Below, piece by piece: positions 26,264 to 35,570 of a stretch of DNA of 64,000 nt. A model generated the notes under the pieces. The model was not told the origin of the DNA, did not search any database, and was given only the letters and a program-made list of their open reading frames with translations. Origin of the DNA: Murimonas intestini (GTDB lineage Bacteria > Bacillota > Clostridia > Lachnospirales > Lachnospiraceae); the NCBI GenBank assembly GCA_003148945.1, contig QGGY01000019.1, positions 1 through 64,000 of the forward strand, written 5' to 3'. Position 1 is the first letter of the stretch, and each line of letters opens with the position of its first letter. The translations under genes were made by a program, and so were the position numbers.

Positions 26264-27646
26264 CTATTCAGTATAATACCCCAGATATTTAGAAGTTCCC
26301 CTAACCATTCCCTCAAACAACTCTTCAGCCTCCTTTATCGGCAGGCAGACAAGAGCCTCGCTGGCAAATGCTTTAAAGGCAGGTTTGAGGGACTGTTTCA
26401 TACATGCCTCTACGACTGCATTCTGTGTATAGATATGGGGCCTTGTCAGCTCCATTATGTTCTTTTCCATGTCTCCTGTTACTACAGGCCTGACACTGTT
26501 GCATGAAAATACTGCATTTGTCTCTACTACCACACCATCTTCTATATTTCTGATCTGTCCGCGGTTGGGCATATTTACATTAGTAATGTAAGAGCCAAGT
26601 CCCGCTATGGCTTTCATCTGGCGTACCCCTTCTTCCCCGGATGGCTCTATTTTTACTTCTTCTTCGCCGGAGACTCTTTTTCTGCTTTTCTCCAGCAGCT
26701 TTTTCAGATTTTCCTTCCTCCAGCTGACCGGTGTCAGTGAAAATTTATATCCTTTTACCACCTCCGGATCCTTCAGGTACCAGCCCGGACAAAATTCTGC
26801 CAGATGCCTGTCGCCTGCTGCGGCTATCAATCCAAATCTTCTGAATAAATCAAACTTAACACAATTGGCATTTGCAAAGTAGCTGTTCAGCCAGCTCCTG
26901 CCCTCTTCATACTCCAGACCGTCACGGTATTTGTCTGCTGCCTTTGCATAGAGAGGAAACAAATCTTTTCCTTTATACGCCGCTTCTTTTATCCACGTAA
27001 AGTGATTCAGGCCCTGTACATTGACTTCTATCTCACGCCTGTCTATCTTATCCACCCCGTATTCTGTTTCCGCCAGATGTGCAAGCAGCTCCTGTGTCCC
27101 AAATACTTCATGGCAGCATCCGAATGCTTTTATGTCCGGAAAAACTTCATACAGCATCCTGACACAAGCCCCCATAGGATTTGTATAATTGATGACCCAT
27201 GCATCAGGAGAGACTTCTTTTATGGCATTGGCAATCTCCACATACATAGGCAGTGTCCGAAGTGCCCTGAATATCCCACCCGGGCCGGCGGTGTCACCTA
27301 CCGACTGATATATTCCATATTTTTCCGGGTAATGAACATCGTATTCCATTTCCTCAAATGTACCAGGCAGGATAGAGATAACAACAAAATCTGCCCCCTG
27401 GAGTGCTTCCCGCAGATTCCCGCAGGCATGGTAACAGAAATTCTTCTCTCCCCCCGCTTCCTGAAGGCGCTCTCCTATTATTACATTGTTCCGGGCCGCC
27501 TCTATATCAATATCATACAAGGTCACTGTGCCGCTCATCTGGTCTTCTACAGCCAGATCACTCATAAGATTCCATGCCCAACCTCTTGAGCCTCCCCCTA
27601 TATAAGTGATCTTCACATCTTCTGCTCTATCATTTTTGATATACAT
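26264..27646 (-). CDS. GH4 family NAD-dependent glycosidase
   Basis: This 460-residue protein has the NAD-binding GGGSRGW (17-23), the dinucleotide-fold strand VTLYDID, NYTNPMGACV (153-162) and the metal-binding C178-H179-E180-V with H215 in GLNHFTW. GH4 enzymes use NAD and Mn to cleave alpha- or beta-glycosides by an oxidation/elimination route. The residues after the metal cysteine help set substrate type, and CHEV is not one I can assign with certainty (CHS, CHG and CN.P types are better known). No signal peptide, so it acts on imported sugar. Confidence 0.88.
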   Translation of the reverse strand: MYIKNDRAEDVKITYIGGGSRGWAWNLMSDLAVEDQMSGTVTLYDIDIEAARNNVIIGERLQEAGGEKNFCYHACGNLREALQGADFVVISILPGTFEEMEYDVHYPEKYGIYQSVGDTAGPGGIFRALRTLPMYVEIANAIKEVSPDAWVINYTNPMGACVRMLYEVFPDIKAFGCCHEVFGTQELLAHLAETEYGVDKIDRREIEVNVQGLNHFTWIKEAAYKGKDLFPLYAKAADKYRDGLEYEEGRSWLNSYFANANCVKFDLFRRFGLIAAAGDRHLAEFCPGWYLKDPEVVKGYKFSLTPVSWRKENLKKLLEKSRKRVSGEEEVKIEPSGEEGVRQMKAIAGLGSYITNVNMPNRGQIRNIEDGVVVETNAVFSCNSVRPVVTGDMEKNIMELTRPHIYTQNAVVEACMKQSLKPAFKAFASEALVCLPIKEAEELFEGMVRGTSKYLGYYTE

Positions 27647-27702
27647 CCCTCTGCTCCATTTCTGCCCCTCGGCCCAATCTCTAAGAATATATTAATTAGT
27701 GC

Positions 27703-28842
27703 TTAATACCATCCTCTTTTTCTCACCAGCTCCAGCGCATGCAGATAATTCTCAGTCCTGGCCCCATACTGCACGGAATTTGTAGAACCGAAAATATATC
27801 CGCCCCCCGGCATGAGCAGCTCCAGGTTCCCGCATACTTCCCTCTCCACATCTTTTAGAGTACCGGTAATTAATGTCTCACACTGTACTCCTGTCCACAT
27901 GGTAAGCCTGTCTCCGTATTTTTCTTTCACAATCTTATTATCCATGCCTGCGCTTACCTGAATAGACTGATATCCTTTATATCCTGTCTTTACAAAGTCA
28001 TCCATGATTTTCCAGATATTGCCGCAGCAGTGATAAAAAGGTATCATACCGGCATCTGTAATCTGTGTATTTACATGTGTGATAACTGGCATAAAAATTT
28101 CCCTTATACTGTCCGGATTGTAAATACACCCTGTATTCATCCCGAAATCCTGTCCCTGCATCATGATATCCACACCTTTTTTAGCACAGTGTTCAATCAG
28201 TTTCTGGTTATATGCGTAGCAGACCGGCCTCAGCTTTTCTATTTCTTCGGGAACGGATGCCGTAAGCATTAGATCTGAATTGAAATTGCCGCCAAAAGAA
28301 CGGAATAACGGAGTATAGATATCAATGCTCCTGCACAATATTGCCCTGTCTTTTCCAAAACGGTCACAGCAGTAGTCTATCAGCTCATACTGGGAATCAT
28401 CTATCGCCTCTACAGCGGCCATTGCCTTTTCTATATCCTCTTCTGTGATTTCGTCTTTTCCTTCCCGTTCTGTCACATCCATGATGGAGTCATTGCTGGC
28501 TGCATATTTATAGATATTCCCATTCCTGTCTTCCCATGTCCCCGGCGCTATTTCCTTTGGCTTTTCATCCACATGGTGATTCTTAGACGGAACCAGTTCA
28601 ACCGTAACAATATCATAATCCAGCTTCTCTATCAGCGCCGCATAATCTTCAATCATGCTCCCCACTACCTCATCCCGGCGGTTATCCCAAAGTGCCAGCG
28701 TCGTATCCCGGCGGTTACGCCAATATGTATGTTTTCCTATGATTTTTGAGACATGGTCGTGGTCGATCCCCCATTCCCCGACAGGCACCCTGTCCGGCTC
28801 TTCATGTCTAATCGTCTTTAAAACCCTTTCTTTTGATGTCAT
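27703..28842 (-). CDS. Uroporphyrinogen decarboxylase-fold protein (URO-D-like)
   Basis: The protein is about 379 residues from MTSKERVLKTIRHEEPDRVPV, start set by GGAGGAAGGAAA. The opening is typical of MtaA/CmuA/URO-D-like proteins. MQGQDFGMNTGCIYNP, GMIPFYHCCGNIWKIMDDF and a C-terminal GGGYIFGSTNSVQYG follow. Relatives bind zinc (the HCCG cysteines) and move methyl groups, or decarboxylate porphyrins. Members inside carbohydrate operons are common in gut Clostridia but their reaction is unknown. There is no corrinoid partner here. Confidence 0.78.
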   Translation of the reverse strand: MTSKERVLKTIRHEEPDRVPVGEWGIDHDHVSKIIGKHTYWRNRRDTTLALWDNRRDEVVGSMIEDYAALIEKLDYDIVTVELVPSKNHHVDEKPKEIAPGTWEDRNGNIYKYAASNDSIMDVTEREGKDEITEEDIEKAMAAVEAIDDSQYELIDYCCDRFGKDRAILCRSIDIYTPLFRSFGGNFNSDLMLTASVPEEIEKLRPVCYAYNQKLIEHCAKKGVDIMMQGQDFGMNTGCIYNPDSIREIFMPVITHVNTQITDAGMIPFYHCCGNIWKIMDDFVKTGYKGYQSIQVSAGMDNKIVKEKYGDRLTMWTGVQCETLITGTLKDVEREVCGNLELLMPGGGYIFGSTNSVQYGARTENYLHALELVRKRGWY

Positions 28843-29912
28843 TTTCCTTCCTCCATCTTTGGCGGCATGTGGGATATCATCCACTGATACGCCTTATCTC
28901 CATGCCATTTATGCTCACCTTCAAAAATGTCATGATACAGATTATCTTCTTTCCCGAAAAGCTTCATTGCTTTTCTTACTTTTTCAATCTGCGGCAGGAC
29001 ATTTCCCAGACCATCTTGTCCATTCAGAGAATCTTTGTTCCCAGTCTCTATGAGTACAGGCCTTGGACTTATTAATGCCCCTATATCCCCTATATCCGCA
29101 GTCTTCCAGAGATTAGGGACGTAATTACAATGGCAGTTATAATTAATCAGCAATGACTGCAGATATCCATAGAAATATCCGCTGATTATGCAGCACTCAA
29201 TCCTGACATCCATGGCTGCCAGCATGAGAGACTGCATACCACCGCCTGACAATCCTGCACATACCACATGTCCGTTTACACATTCACATGAAAGTGCAAA
29301 ATCCGCCAGCCGCATCAGATCCCAGACCCACATGCCAATTACAGTCTGCCCCAGTGACATCGCCATCACGTTCAGATATGCACAGGAAGATGACAGCAGC
29401 TTTTCCGGTTCATCCCCCTGGTCGTATTTTTCCCGCCTTTCCCCGAATCCCCTTGCGTCAGGCGCGAACACGATATAACCCCTTCTGGCAAATTCTTCAC
29501 CATAATTATAGTTGTAATCTTCTATTGTCCCGGCGACTGCCGTTTTTTCCCGCACACCGGCTACAGCCTCCTTGCCGCAGCTTGAATGCCCATGACAGGC
29601 AATCAGGGCCGTCCTTTTTTCCCCTTTGTACACGCCGGATGGAATCAGCATATAGAACGGCATTGTGATATCCTCTTCCGTATCTATCAATATCTTTTTT
29701 CTCACATATCCATCACACGCAATCTCTTCTGCTACCCTGGGTCTGGGAGGGCATAGTGTCATCTGGTCCGTTCCCATCAGTTCGTTTAGTTTTAACCTGA
29801 GAGATTCACTCCATGCCCCAAACTCAGCTGTATCTGAAGCGATAAATTCATGGGTGCGCTTTGTATTTGCGAAAATCCTTTCGAAATGTTCCTGTGCCGT
29901 ATAGTATTTCAT
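28839..29912 (-). CDS. Alpha/beta hydrolase (acetyl-esterase/dienelactone-hydrolase-like)
   Basis: This 357-residue soluble protein has ALIACHGHSSCGKE (oxyanion region), the nucleophile elbow GLSGGGMQS with S222, and a C-terminal GEHKWHG with the likely catalytic histidine. PRPVLIETGNKDSLN supplies the acid. It lacks a signal peptide, so it probably deacylates an imported sugar or conjugate. It overlaps the URO-D-like gene by 4 bp, implying coupled translation in operon 1. Confidence 0.8.
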   Translation of the reverse strand: MKYYTAQEHFERIFANTKRTHEFIASDTAEFGAWSESLRLKLNELMGTDQMTLCPPRPRVAEEIACDGYVRKKILIDTEEDITMPFYMLIPSGVYKGEKRTALIACHGHSSCGKEAVAGVREKTAVAGTIEDYNYNYGEEFARRGYIVFAPDARGFGERREKYDQGDEPEKLLSSSCAYLNVMAMSLGQTVIGMWVWDLMRLADFALSCECVNGHVVCAGLSGGGMQSLMLAAMDVRIECCIISGYFYGYLQSLLINYNCHCNYVPNLWKTADIGDIGALISPRPVLIETGNKDSLNGQDGLGNVLPQIEKVRKAMKLFGKEDNLYHDIFEGEHKWHGDKAYQWMISHMPPKMEEGK

Positions 29913-29922
29913 GCCTTCCTCC

Positions 29923-30813
29923 TTATTCTTTAATAGAACCGATCATGACACCCTTGACAAAATATTTCTGGACAAATGGGTAAACAGCCAGGATCGGAAG
30001 TATGGTCACAATGATGACCGCATATTTTAATTGCTGGGTAGCAAGGCTGCGTTCAAAACCTCCCATTGATGAGCCTCCCATTGATGACTGGGTATTAGAT
30101 AGAATCAATATCTTTCTTAAATACATCTGGATTGGGTGCAGCTTTGCATCCGGCAGATACATCATTGCCGCAAAGTAGGCGTTCCACTGGCCTACTGCAT
30201 AAAACAAGGTCATCACTGCAATGATCGGCTTTGACAATGGTATAAATATCTGCGCGAACACCCTGTATGGAGATGCTCCGTCAATAGAAGCCGCTTCTTC
30301 CAGTGTCTCAGGAATACTCTCAAGGAAACTCTTGCACACGATCAGATTCCAGGCACTGATCAAATACGGAAAGATACATGCCCATCTTGTATTATATAAT
30401 CCAATCTTATTGATAAGCAGGAACATAGGTATCATCCCGCCGCTGAAATACAGCGTAAACATAACGAAAAGCATCAGTTTTTTTCTCAGGAAAAATCTTC
30501 TCCTTGATAAGGGATACGCCGAGATCATCGTCAGGATCACACTGCTTATTGTCCCCACCACGGTATACCAGAGGGTATTTCCATAGGCTCCCCAGATCTC
30601 TTTATCTTCAAATACCAGCTTGTAGGCCTGGGTTGAAAAACCCTTCGGCAGGAAAAATATATCATTTACGGCCACATGCTCCGGCCCGCTGATGGACATA
30701 CTCACTGTATATACCATAGGATATAGTGCTGCAAAAGTACATATAATCACAAAAATATATACACATACCATGAAAACCCTGTCATTCGTATTCTGCTTTT
30801 TTACTTTCTTCAT
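29923..30813 (-). CDS. Sugar ABC transporter permease (LplC-type)
   Basis: The protein is about 296 residues from MKKVKKQNT, chosen because GGAGGAAACC precedes it; the longer frame starts within the upstream gene. Six hydrophobic segments and the EAA loop EEAASIDGASPYRVFAQIFIPLSKPI are present, ending KGVMIGSIKE like LplC/YtcP. With the next permease it forms a CUT1 importer channel for oligosaccharides. No ATPase gene is in the operon; a shared MsmX-type ATPase elsewhere is likely. Confidence 0.93.
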   Translation of the reverse strand: MKKVKKQNTNDRVFMVCVYIFVIICTFAALYPMVYTVSMSISGPEHVAVNDIFFLPKGFSTQAYKLVFEDKEIWGAYGNTLWYTVVGTISSVILTMISAYPLSRRRFFLRKKLMLFVMFTLYFSGGMIPMFLLINKIGLYNTRWACIFPYLISAWNLIVCKSFLESIPETLEEAASIDGASPYRVFAQIFIPLSKPIIAVMTLFYAVGQWNAYFAAMMYLPDAKLHPIQMYLRKILILSNTQSSMGGSSMGGFERSLATQQLKYAVIIVTILPILAVYPFVQKYFVKGVMIGSIKE

Positions 30814-30824
30814 AGGTTTCCTCC

Positions 30825-31769
30825 TTACCACAATGAGGTGTCACTGAATTTTCTGCTAAACCAGTTGGCCCCTACGATAAATACCATATTGATAACAGAA
30901 TTGAACATGCCGATCGCTGTACCAAAACTATAATCTGCCTGCACGATACCTCTTCTATATGTATAAGTAGAAATCACGTCGGCTACCTCATAAGTTGAGG
31001 GCGAATACATTAATATGATCTTTTCAAATCCCACACTCATGATATTGCCCATATTCAATACAAGCATAATAATGATCGTCGGAATGATACAGGGCAGCGT
31101 TATGTGCAGCATCTGCTGAAACCTGTTCGCCCCGTCCACTCTTGCGCTTTCGTACAGGGCAATATCCACTCCAGCCAGTGCTGCCAGGTATATAATGGAG
31201 TTCCATCCAAACGTCTGCCAGATATTAGTAGCAATATATAAAAACCTGAAATATTTTGGCTCAGTCATAAAGCTGATCGGGTCTTTTCCCGTTATCATAG
31301 AATATATCTGGTTAATAATGCCTGTGGTAGGTGATAAAAAATTACTCAGCAGCCCTACTATAACCACTATGGATATAAAATACGGCATATAGCTGATTGT
31401 CTGGACAACCTTTTTAAATTTTCTGGATCTTATTTCATTTACTGCCAGTGCAAAAACGATAGGAAACGGAAAGCTCCAAATTAACGAATACAGTCCTATT
31501 AAAAAAGTATTTTTCAAGAGTCTTGGAAAAAATGGATTTTTAATTACCTGTATAAAATTATCAAGTCCCACAAATGGAGAGCCTGTAATTCCCAGAGCCG
31601 GCTTGTAATCTACAAATGCCAGCAGCAGACCTATCATTGGCAGATAGGCAAAGATTAAAAAGAATAAAATCATTGGAATACACATTACTAATAAATGTCT
31701 GTCTCTGTAGATAAGCCTCTTCAAAGGTATTTTAGGCCCCTTTACTGCTGTCTCCCGTGCTTTTTTCAT
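30825..31769 (-). CDS. Sugar ABC transporter permease (LplB-type)
   Basis: The protein has 314 residues and six predicted membrane helices. The EAA motif is YESARVDGANRFQQMLHITLPCIIPT and the C-terminus ANWFSRKFSDTSLW is typical of LplB/YteP. It partners the permease at 29923-30813. It lies downstream of two hairpins that separate it from the binding-protein gene. Confidence 0.93.
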   Translation of the reverse strand: MKKARETAVKGPKIPLKRLIYRDRHLLVMCIPMILFFLIFAYLPMIGLLLAFVDYKPALGITGSPFVGLDNFIQVIKNPFFPRLLKNTFLIGLYSLIWSFPFPIVFALAVNEIRSRKFKKVVQTISYMPYFISIVVIVGLLSNFLSPTTGIINQIYSMITGKDPISFMTEPKYFRFLYIATNIWQTFGWNSIIYLAALAGVDIALYESARVDGANRFQQMLHITLPCIIPTIIIMLVLNMGNIMSVGFEKIILMYSPSTYEVADVISTYTYRRGIVQADYSFGTAIGMFNSVINMVFIVGANWFSRKFSDTSLW

Positions 31770-31829
31770 ATCATACCCCTTTCTGCGTAATCAGGAACAC
31801 AACTGCACACAGCTGCGTATCTCCAAGGG

Positions 31830-31883
31830 TTCCCACATGGGAATCCCATGTGGGAATAAAGTCCGGAGCGCACATGCGCTCCG
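31830..31883 (-). terminator. Two perfect hairpins between binding-protein and permease genes
   Basis: TTCCCACATGGGA-A-TCCCATGTGGGAA (31830-31856) is a perfect palindrome, and CGGAGCGC-ACAT-GCGCTCCG follows at 31864-31883. No long T run adjoins on the minus strand, so partial termination or mRNA stabilisation is more likely than full termination; both would raise binding-protein over permease levels. Confidence 0.6.
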
Positions 31884-31921
31884 CTTTAAACCCTGCTGTT
31901 TTTTTGTATATCAGGACATGA

Positions 31922-33622
31922 TCATCCTTCTGTTCCCAAAAACCTTTCATAGGCAGTCTGATGAACTTCCAGCAGCTCCCCAAGCCCATAGGATTCCACT
32001 GTTGCCACATAATCTTCAAAATTATCTAATGACTCTTTTCCTTCTATGAATTTAATAGCCATCTCATCACAATATGTCTCTATATTTGTTTCATATTCTG
32101 ACCTGATAGAGTTCTCTTCATCAGTAAATGGAAGGGCTGCCTTCGTCCCATTGTTCGGGAATGGCTGTACCACCTGATCTGCTGTAAAGCTGTTTCCAAA
32201 TTCAATGATTTCAGGCTGGTCTGCCCAGAGTACTTCATATCCTTCTTTTGCCTGAGGATAAGGCAGCTGGCCCCATGCTCCCAGAGAACGAAGATATTCC
32301 TGCGCTCCGATTCCGTCCGAATTATTTGTAGCCGTTTCTGTCAGAGTGATCTTTCCATCATCAGACTTTGCATAGCTGACACCTTCGATACCAAAATTAG
32401 TCAGGGCAACACCCTCTGCTGACAGAGTCTGGAAATCCAGCCATTTCATTGCCAGTTCCGGATTCTTACAGTCTTTAGAAATCGCTGCTGTCTTCCAGAC
32501 TGACCACCTGTTAACAATCAGGGATTCGCCATCCGGATTTTGGATTGGTTTTACGGGCACCCAGTTGGCATCATCCACTCCTGCTGTTTTTAAATTCGCA
32601 TTATATGTACCTATATTTGACATCCAGTCACTGCACAGGGCGCCAAGCAGGTCCCTGTTAATTTTTTCTGTTGTCCTGTCATACGCTGCCATTGAGTATT
32701 CGGGATCAAGAAGGCCCTCTGCATAAAGCTTATTCAGGAATTCCAGGGTTTTCTTAAATTCCTCTGTAGTATCCTTAAAATAGATTTTTCCTTCATCATC
32801 CACATCCCAGCGGCACTCTGCATTGCCGGAACGGTATAGTCCAAATGCTTCCCCAAAGCGGTAGATATCACGTACATTAAATGTGGCAGTAAGAGGGATC
32901 TCATCTGCTTTTCCGTTCCCGTTTGGATCCTGTGTCTTAAATGCTTTTAAGACATTATACCAGTCGTCAAGTGTCTCCGGCATATCAAGGCCCAGCTTGT
33001 CCAGCCAGTCCTGGCGTATCATAGAGACATTCAGGCAGAGGTTTGCCCCCGGATCTGTCAGTTCTCCTGTTTCCATTTCCTCCGCTGTATTTACAAACCC
33101 TTCCCCGAAGCCAGGGTAAGCATATATATTCCCATCCGCAGATGTAATACCTGACCTCACAACAGGATATTTATCCATGAGCTGGTTCAGATAATAAGCA
33201 TTTTCTTCAATCAGGTCATTCAGCGGCATTGCGATCCCATCATATCCAAGCTGGTCTGCATTAGCCTCCCATGGAATCACGAATATATCCGGAAGGTTCT
33301 GGCCTGATGCCAGCCTTGTCCCCATTACCTGGTCATAATCATTGATCGGTATAACTTCCCAGTTGATCTTGACTCCCGTAAGTTTTTCAAATTCCTGGTA
33401 AACAGGCAGGTTATCATTATAGCTTTTTGTTGCATACCAGTTATCCATTGTAGCTATGGTCAGTGTCTCCGTACCTTCTTCTGCCAACGGCAGTACAGGT
33501 TTTTCCGCACGGCTCCCTGCGGCCTCTGCCCTGATGGAAACACCCCCAATTCCTCCGGCAGCCACCATGCTCAGAGCCATAGTCCCGGCTATAATGCCTG
33601 ATAATCTTTTGTTCTTTCTCAT
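31922..33622 (-). CDS. Extracellular sugar-binding protein of operon 1
   Basis: The protein is about 566 residues from MRKNKRLSGIIAGTMALS, start set by AGAGGAGG. It has a Sec signal peptide ending near AEA and no lipobox cysteine, unusual for a Gram-positive binding protein. Motifs such as NLPDIFVIPWEANADQ, DDWYNVLKAFKTQDPNGNGKADEIPLT and the C-terminal half match the LplA/YtcQ group. It would capture an oligosaccharide for the LplBC permeases. It is the first gene of operon 1. Confidence 0.88.
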   Translation of the reverse strand: MRKNKRLSGIIAGTMALSMVAAGGIGGVSIRAEAAGSRAEKPVLPLAEEGTETLTIATMDNWYATKSYNDNLPVYQEFEKLTGVKINWEVIPINDYDQVMGTRLASGQNLPDIFVIPWEANADQLGYDGIAMPLNDLIEENAYYLNQLMDKYPVVRSGITSADGNIYAYPGFGEGFVNTAEEMETGELTDPGANLCLNVSMIRQDWLDKLGLDMPETLDDWYNVLKAFKTQDPNGNGKADEIPLTATFNVRDIYRFGEAFGLYRSGNAECRWDVDDEGKIYFKDTTEEFKKTLEFLNKLYAEGLLDPEYSMAAYDRTTEKINRDLLGALCSDWMSNIGTYNANLKTAGVDDANWVPVKPIQNPDGESLIVNRWSVWKTAAISKDCKNPELAMKWLDFQTLSAEGVALTNFGIEGVSYAKSDDGKITLTETATNNSDGIGAQEYLRSLGAWGQLPYPQAKEGYEVLWADQPEIIEFGNSFTADQVVQPFPNNGTKAALPFTDEENSIRSEYETNIETYCDEMAIKFIEGKESLDNFEDYVATVESYGLGELLEVHQTAYERFLGTEG

Positions 33623-33703
33623 TTGAATACCTCCTCTTTGTTTTGCATTTTGCATAGTTTTTTCCCCGCATACATCTCTTTTTTGTTCATCTTGTATACG
33701 TAC

Positions 33704-33732
33704 ATTATATTAATATTTTCACTTCCTGTCCT
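33704..33732 (-). promoter_or_regulatory. Promoter of operon 1
   Basis: On the minus strand AGGACA (33727-33732) precedes TATAAT (33704-33709) by 17 bases. The poor -35 box suggests activation, probably by the divergent AraC protein. Confidence 0.5.
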
Positions 33733-33760
33733 AACGTATCTTGCATATATTCCCATTATT

Positions 33761-33802
33761 TAACATATATTGACATATTTTCTTTATTGTTAAAATATGT
33801 TA
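33761..33802 (+). promoter_or_regulatory. AraC gene promoter and inverted repeat
   Basis: TTGACA (33770-33775) with AAATAT 17 bases on is a possible promoter. It is bracketed by TAACATAT (33761-33768) and ATATGTTA (33795-33802), a perfect 8-bp inverted repeat that may be an operator. Confidence 0.45.
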
Positions 33803-33853
33803 TACTTTTGATAAGTTTTTTATCTGATAACCATTTTTTGAAAGGACATTTTC

Positions 33854-34807
33854 ATGGAGCGTACACCTGATAAAAATAAACAAATCCAGAGCTTAGCCCC
33901 CGGAAGTGGTATAACACCAGATTATCATGACCTGGTAAGCAATTTTGAATTATCGTACAAAGCCACTCCTTCCACTGAGCAGCTGACTTCCCTGATCCAT
34001 TATCATGAGTGTTTTGAGCTGATCCTTTATGTTTCTGCAGATATAGAGGCATATATTGACGACACCCACTATAATTTGCACACTCATGATGTATTAATCG
34101 TCCCTCCCAGAAAGCTCCACAAAATTGTCTATCCCCAACCCCAGAATTACATCCGCTATGTATTTTATTTTACAGGAGAGCATATAGAAAAAGCCTTTGA
34201 CTCCCACAAGGCATCAAAGGCTCTTAACTTGTTTATGGACCAGACTTATCAAAAGGCATCTCTGTCTGTACGTGAATTTCTCCGTATTAATTATATTATG
34301 CGGAATATGTATGAACATATTTCTGAGGATCAAAAACAGGATATGCATCTGCTTAATACATACTCATCTTTAATCCTGCAGGAGCTGTACATTATTTTTG
34401 TCAGCCGTCCCCCTGCTGATACGACTAATAAAATACTATCTCCGGTGGAACAGATTTTGAAATATATAAATGATCATTATTCAGAAAATATTACTTTAGA
34501 AGAGCTGGAAGAAAAATTCTATCTAAATAAATCTTATATCTGCAGGATCTTCCGCAAAACAATGGGGATCTCCCTTATTAATTACATACAGCATAAGCGG
34601 ATACTGGAGGCCCAGCAGATGCTGCTGACTACTGATGCCTCCATTATAAATATCAGCCTGGAATGCGGTTTTAGTAATCTGCAGCATTTTTACAGGGTCT
34701 TTAAAAAGATGACAGACCTGACCCCCAATGAATACAAGAAAAACCAGTCCCGCACGAAACTGGGGCAGCCCATACTCCTGCAGTCATTCAAAGAACAACA
34801 GACATGA
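33854..34807 (+). CDS. AraC-family regulator of operon 1
   Basis: The protein has 317 residues. An N-terminal cupin-like sensing domain (about 50-110, YHECFELILYV, LHTHDVLIVPPRKLHKI) is followed by a C-terminal double helix-turn-helix (about 210-300) with LEELEEKFYLNKSYICRIFRKTMG and ISLECGFSNLQHFYRVFKKMTDLTPNEYKK. It is divergent from the binding-protein gene and is probably its sugar-responsive activator. It is convergent with the flavoprotein gene, 7 bp apart. Confidence 0.9.
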   Translation: MERTPDKNKQIQSLAPGSGITPDYHDLVSNFELSYKATPSTEQLTSLIHYHECFELILYVSADIEAYIDDTHYNLHTHDVLIVPPRKLHKIVYPQPQNYIRYVFYFTGEHIEKAFDSHKASKALNLFMDQTYQKASLSVREFLRINYIMRNMYEHISEDQKQDMHLLNTYSSLILQELYIIFVSRPPADTTNKILSPVEQILKYINDHYSENITLEELEEKFYLNKSYICRIFRKTMGISLINYIQHKRILEAQQMLLTTDASIINISLECGFSNLQHFYRVFKKMTDLTPNEYKKNQSRTKLGQPILLQSFKEQQT

Positions 34808-34814
34808 CCGCCCT

Positions 34815-35441
34815 TTACCGTATAAAGTTTGTCCTGAACGCCCTCTCAGCATTGGGAGCTTCAAAGCCTTTTTCCCGTCCTGCCTCTATACATTTCAGCA
34901 GCCACGCCATATTTCTGCCCAGATTACGCATAACCTGAAGGCCCTCCTTGTCCTGATGGACTTCCTCAGGTGTGTTTCCGTGGACCATATTCCAGTAGGA
35001 AGAAGATACTACAGGCATCTGTGCAATAGTAAAATACTTATTCAGCACATCCAGTGACGCTGTCGTACCGGCTCTTCTTGCTGAGGCCACAGCCGCTCCC
35101 GGTTTATGTGCAAATGCAGATGAGCCTGCATAAAAGAGCCTGTCAAGAGCAGACAGTACACGGCCGCTGGGATGAGCATAATACACAGGAGTTCCAAATA
35201 TAAATCCGTCAGCCTGCTTTGCTTTATCCAGGATCTCATTTATACTATCATCATAAAATACACAGGCTCCATCCTTTTTTGAGCATCCTCCGCACCCTAT
35301 GCAGTCACGTATGGGCCCATTTCCAAGCTGTACGATCTCTGTCTCAATTCCTTCTTTCTTCAGTACCCCTTCTACCTCTTCCAGAGCGGTGTATGTACAC
35401 CCATTCTTGTGAGGACTGCCGTTTAACAACAATACTTTCAT
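34815..35441 (-). CDS. NADPH-dependent FMN reductase / iron-sulphur flavoprotein
   Basis: The protein is about 208 residues from MKVLLLNGSPHKNG, start set by AAAGGAGTTTTGAAA. The FMN-binding loop is NGSPHKNGCTYTAL. A compact cysteine cluster (C47, C50, C53, C60; CIGCGGCSKKDGAC) could hold a 4Fe-4S cluster as in archaeal/clostridial iron-sulphur flavoproteins, and GTPVYYAHPSG is the second flavin loop. Its electron partner is unknown. Confidence 0.85.
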   Translation of the reverse strand: MKVLLLNGSPHKNGCTYTALEEVEGVLKKEGIETEIVQLGNGPIRDCIGCGGCSKKDGACVFYDDSINEILDKAKQADGFIFGTPVYYAHPSGRVLSALDRLFYAGSSAFAHKPGAAVASARRAGTTASLDVLNKYFTIAQMPVVSSSYWNMVHGNTPEEVHQDKEGLQVMRNLGRNMAWLLKCIEAGREKGFEAPNAERAFRTNFIR

Positions 35442-35570
35442 TTTCAAAACTCCTTTCTTTTATTATATCAAACATCTCTTCATTATATCACTCAACATCG
35501 TCCTGTCCACGGCCTCCCTGTCACCTGTTCCAGCATTGTACACACATAGATCTGGCCGTCATACGCTGAC

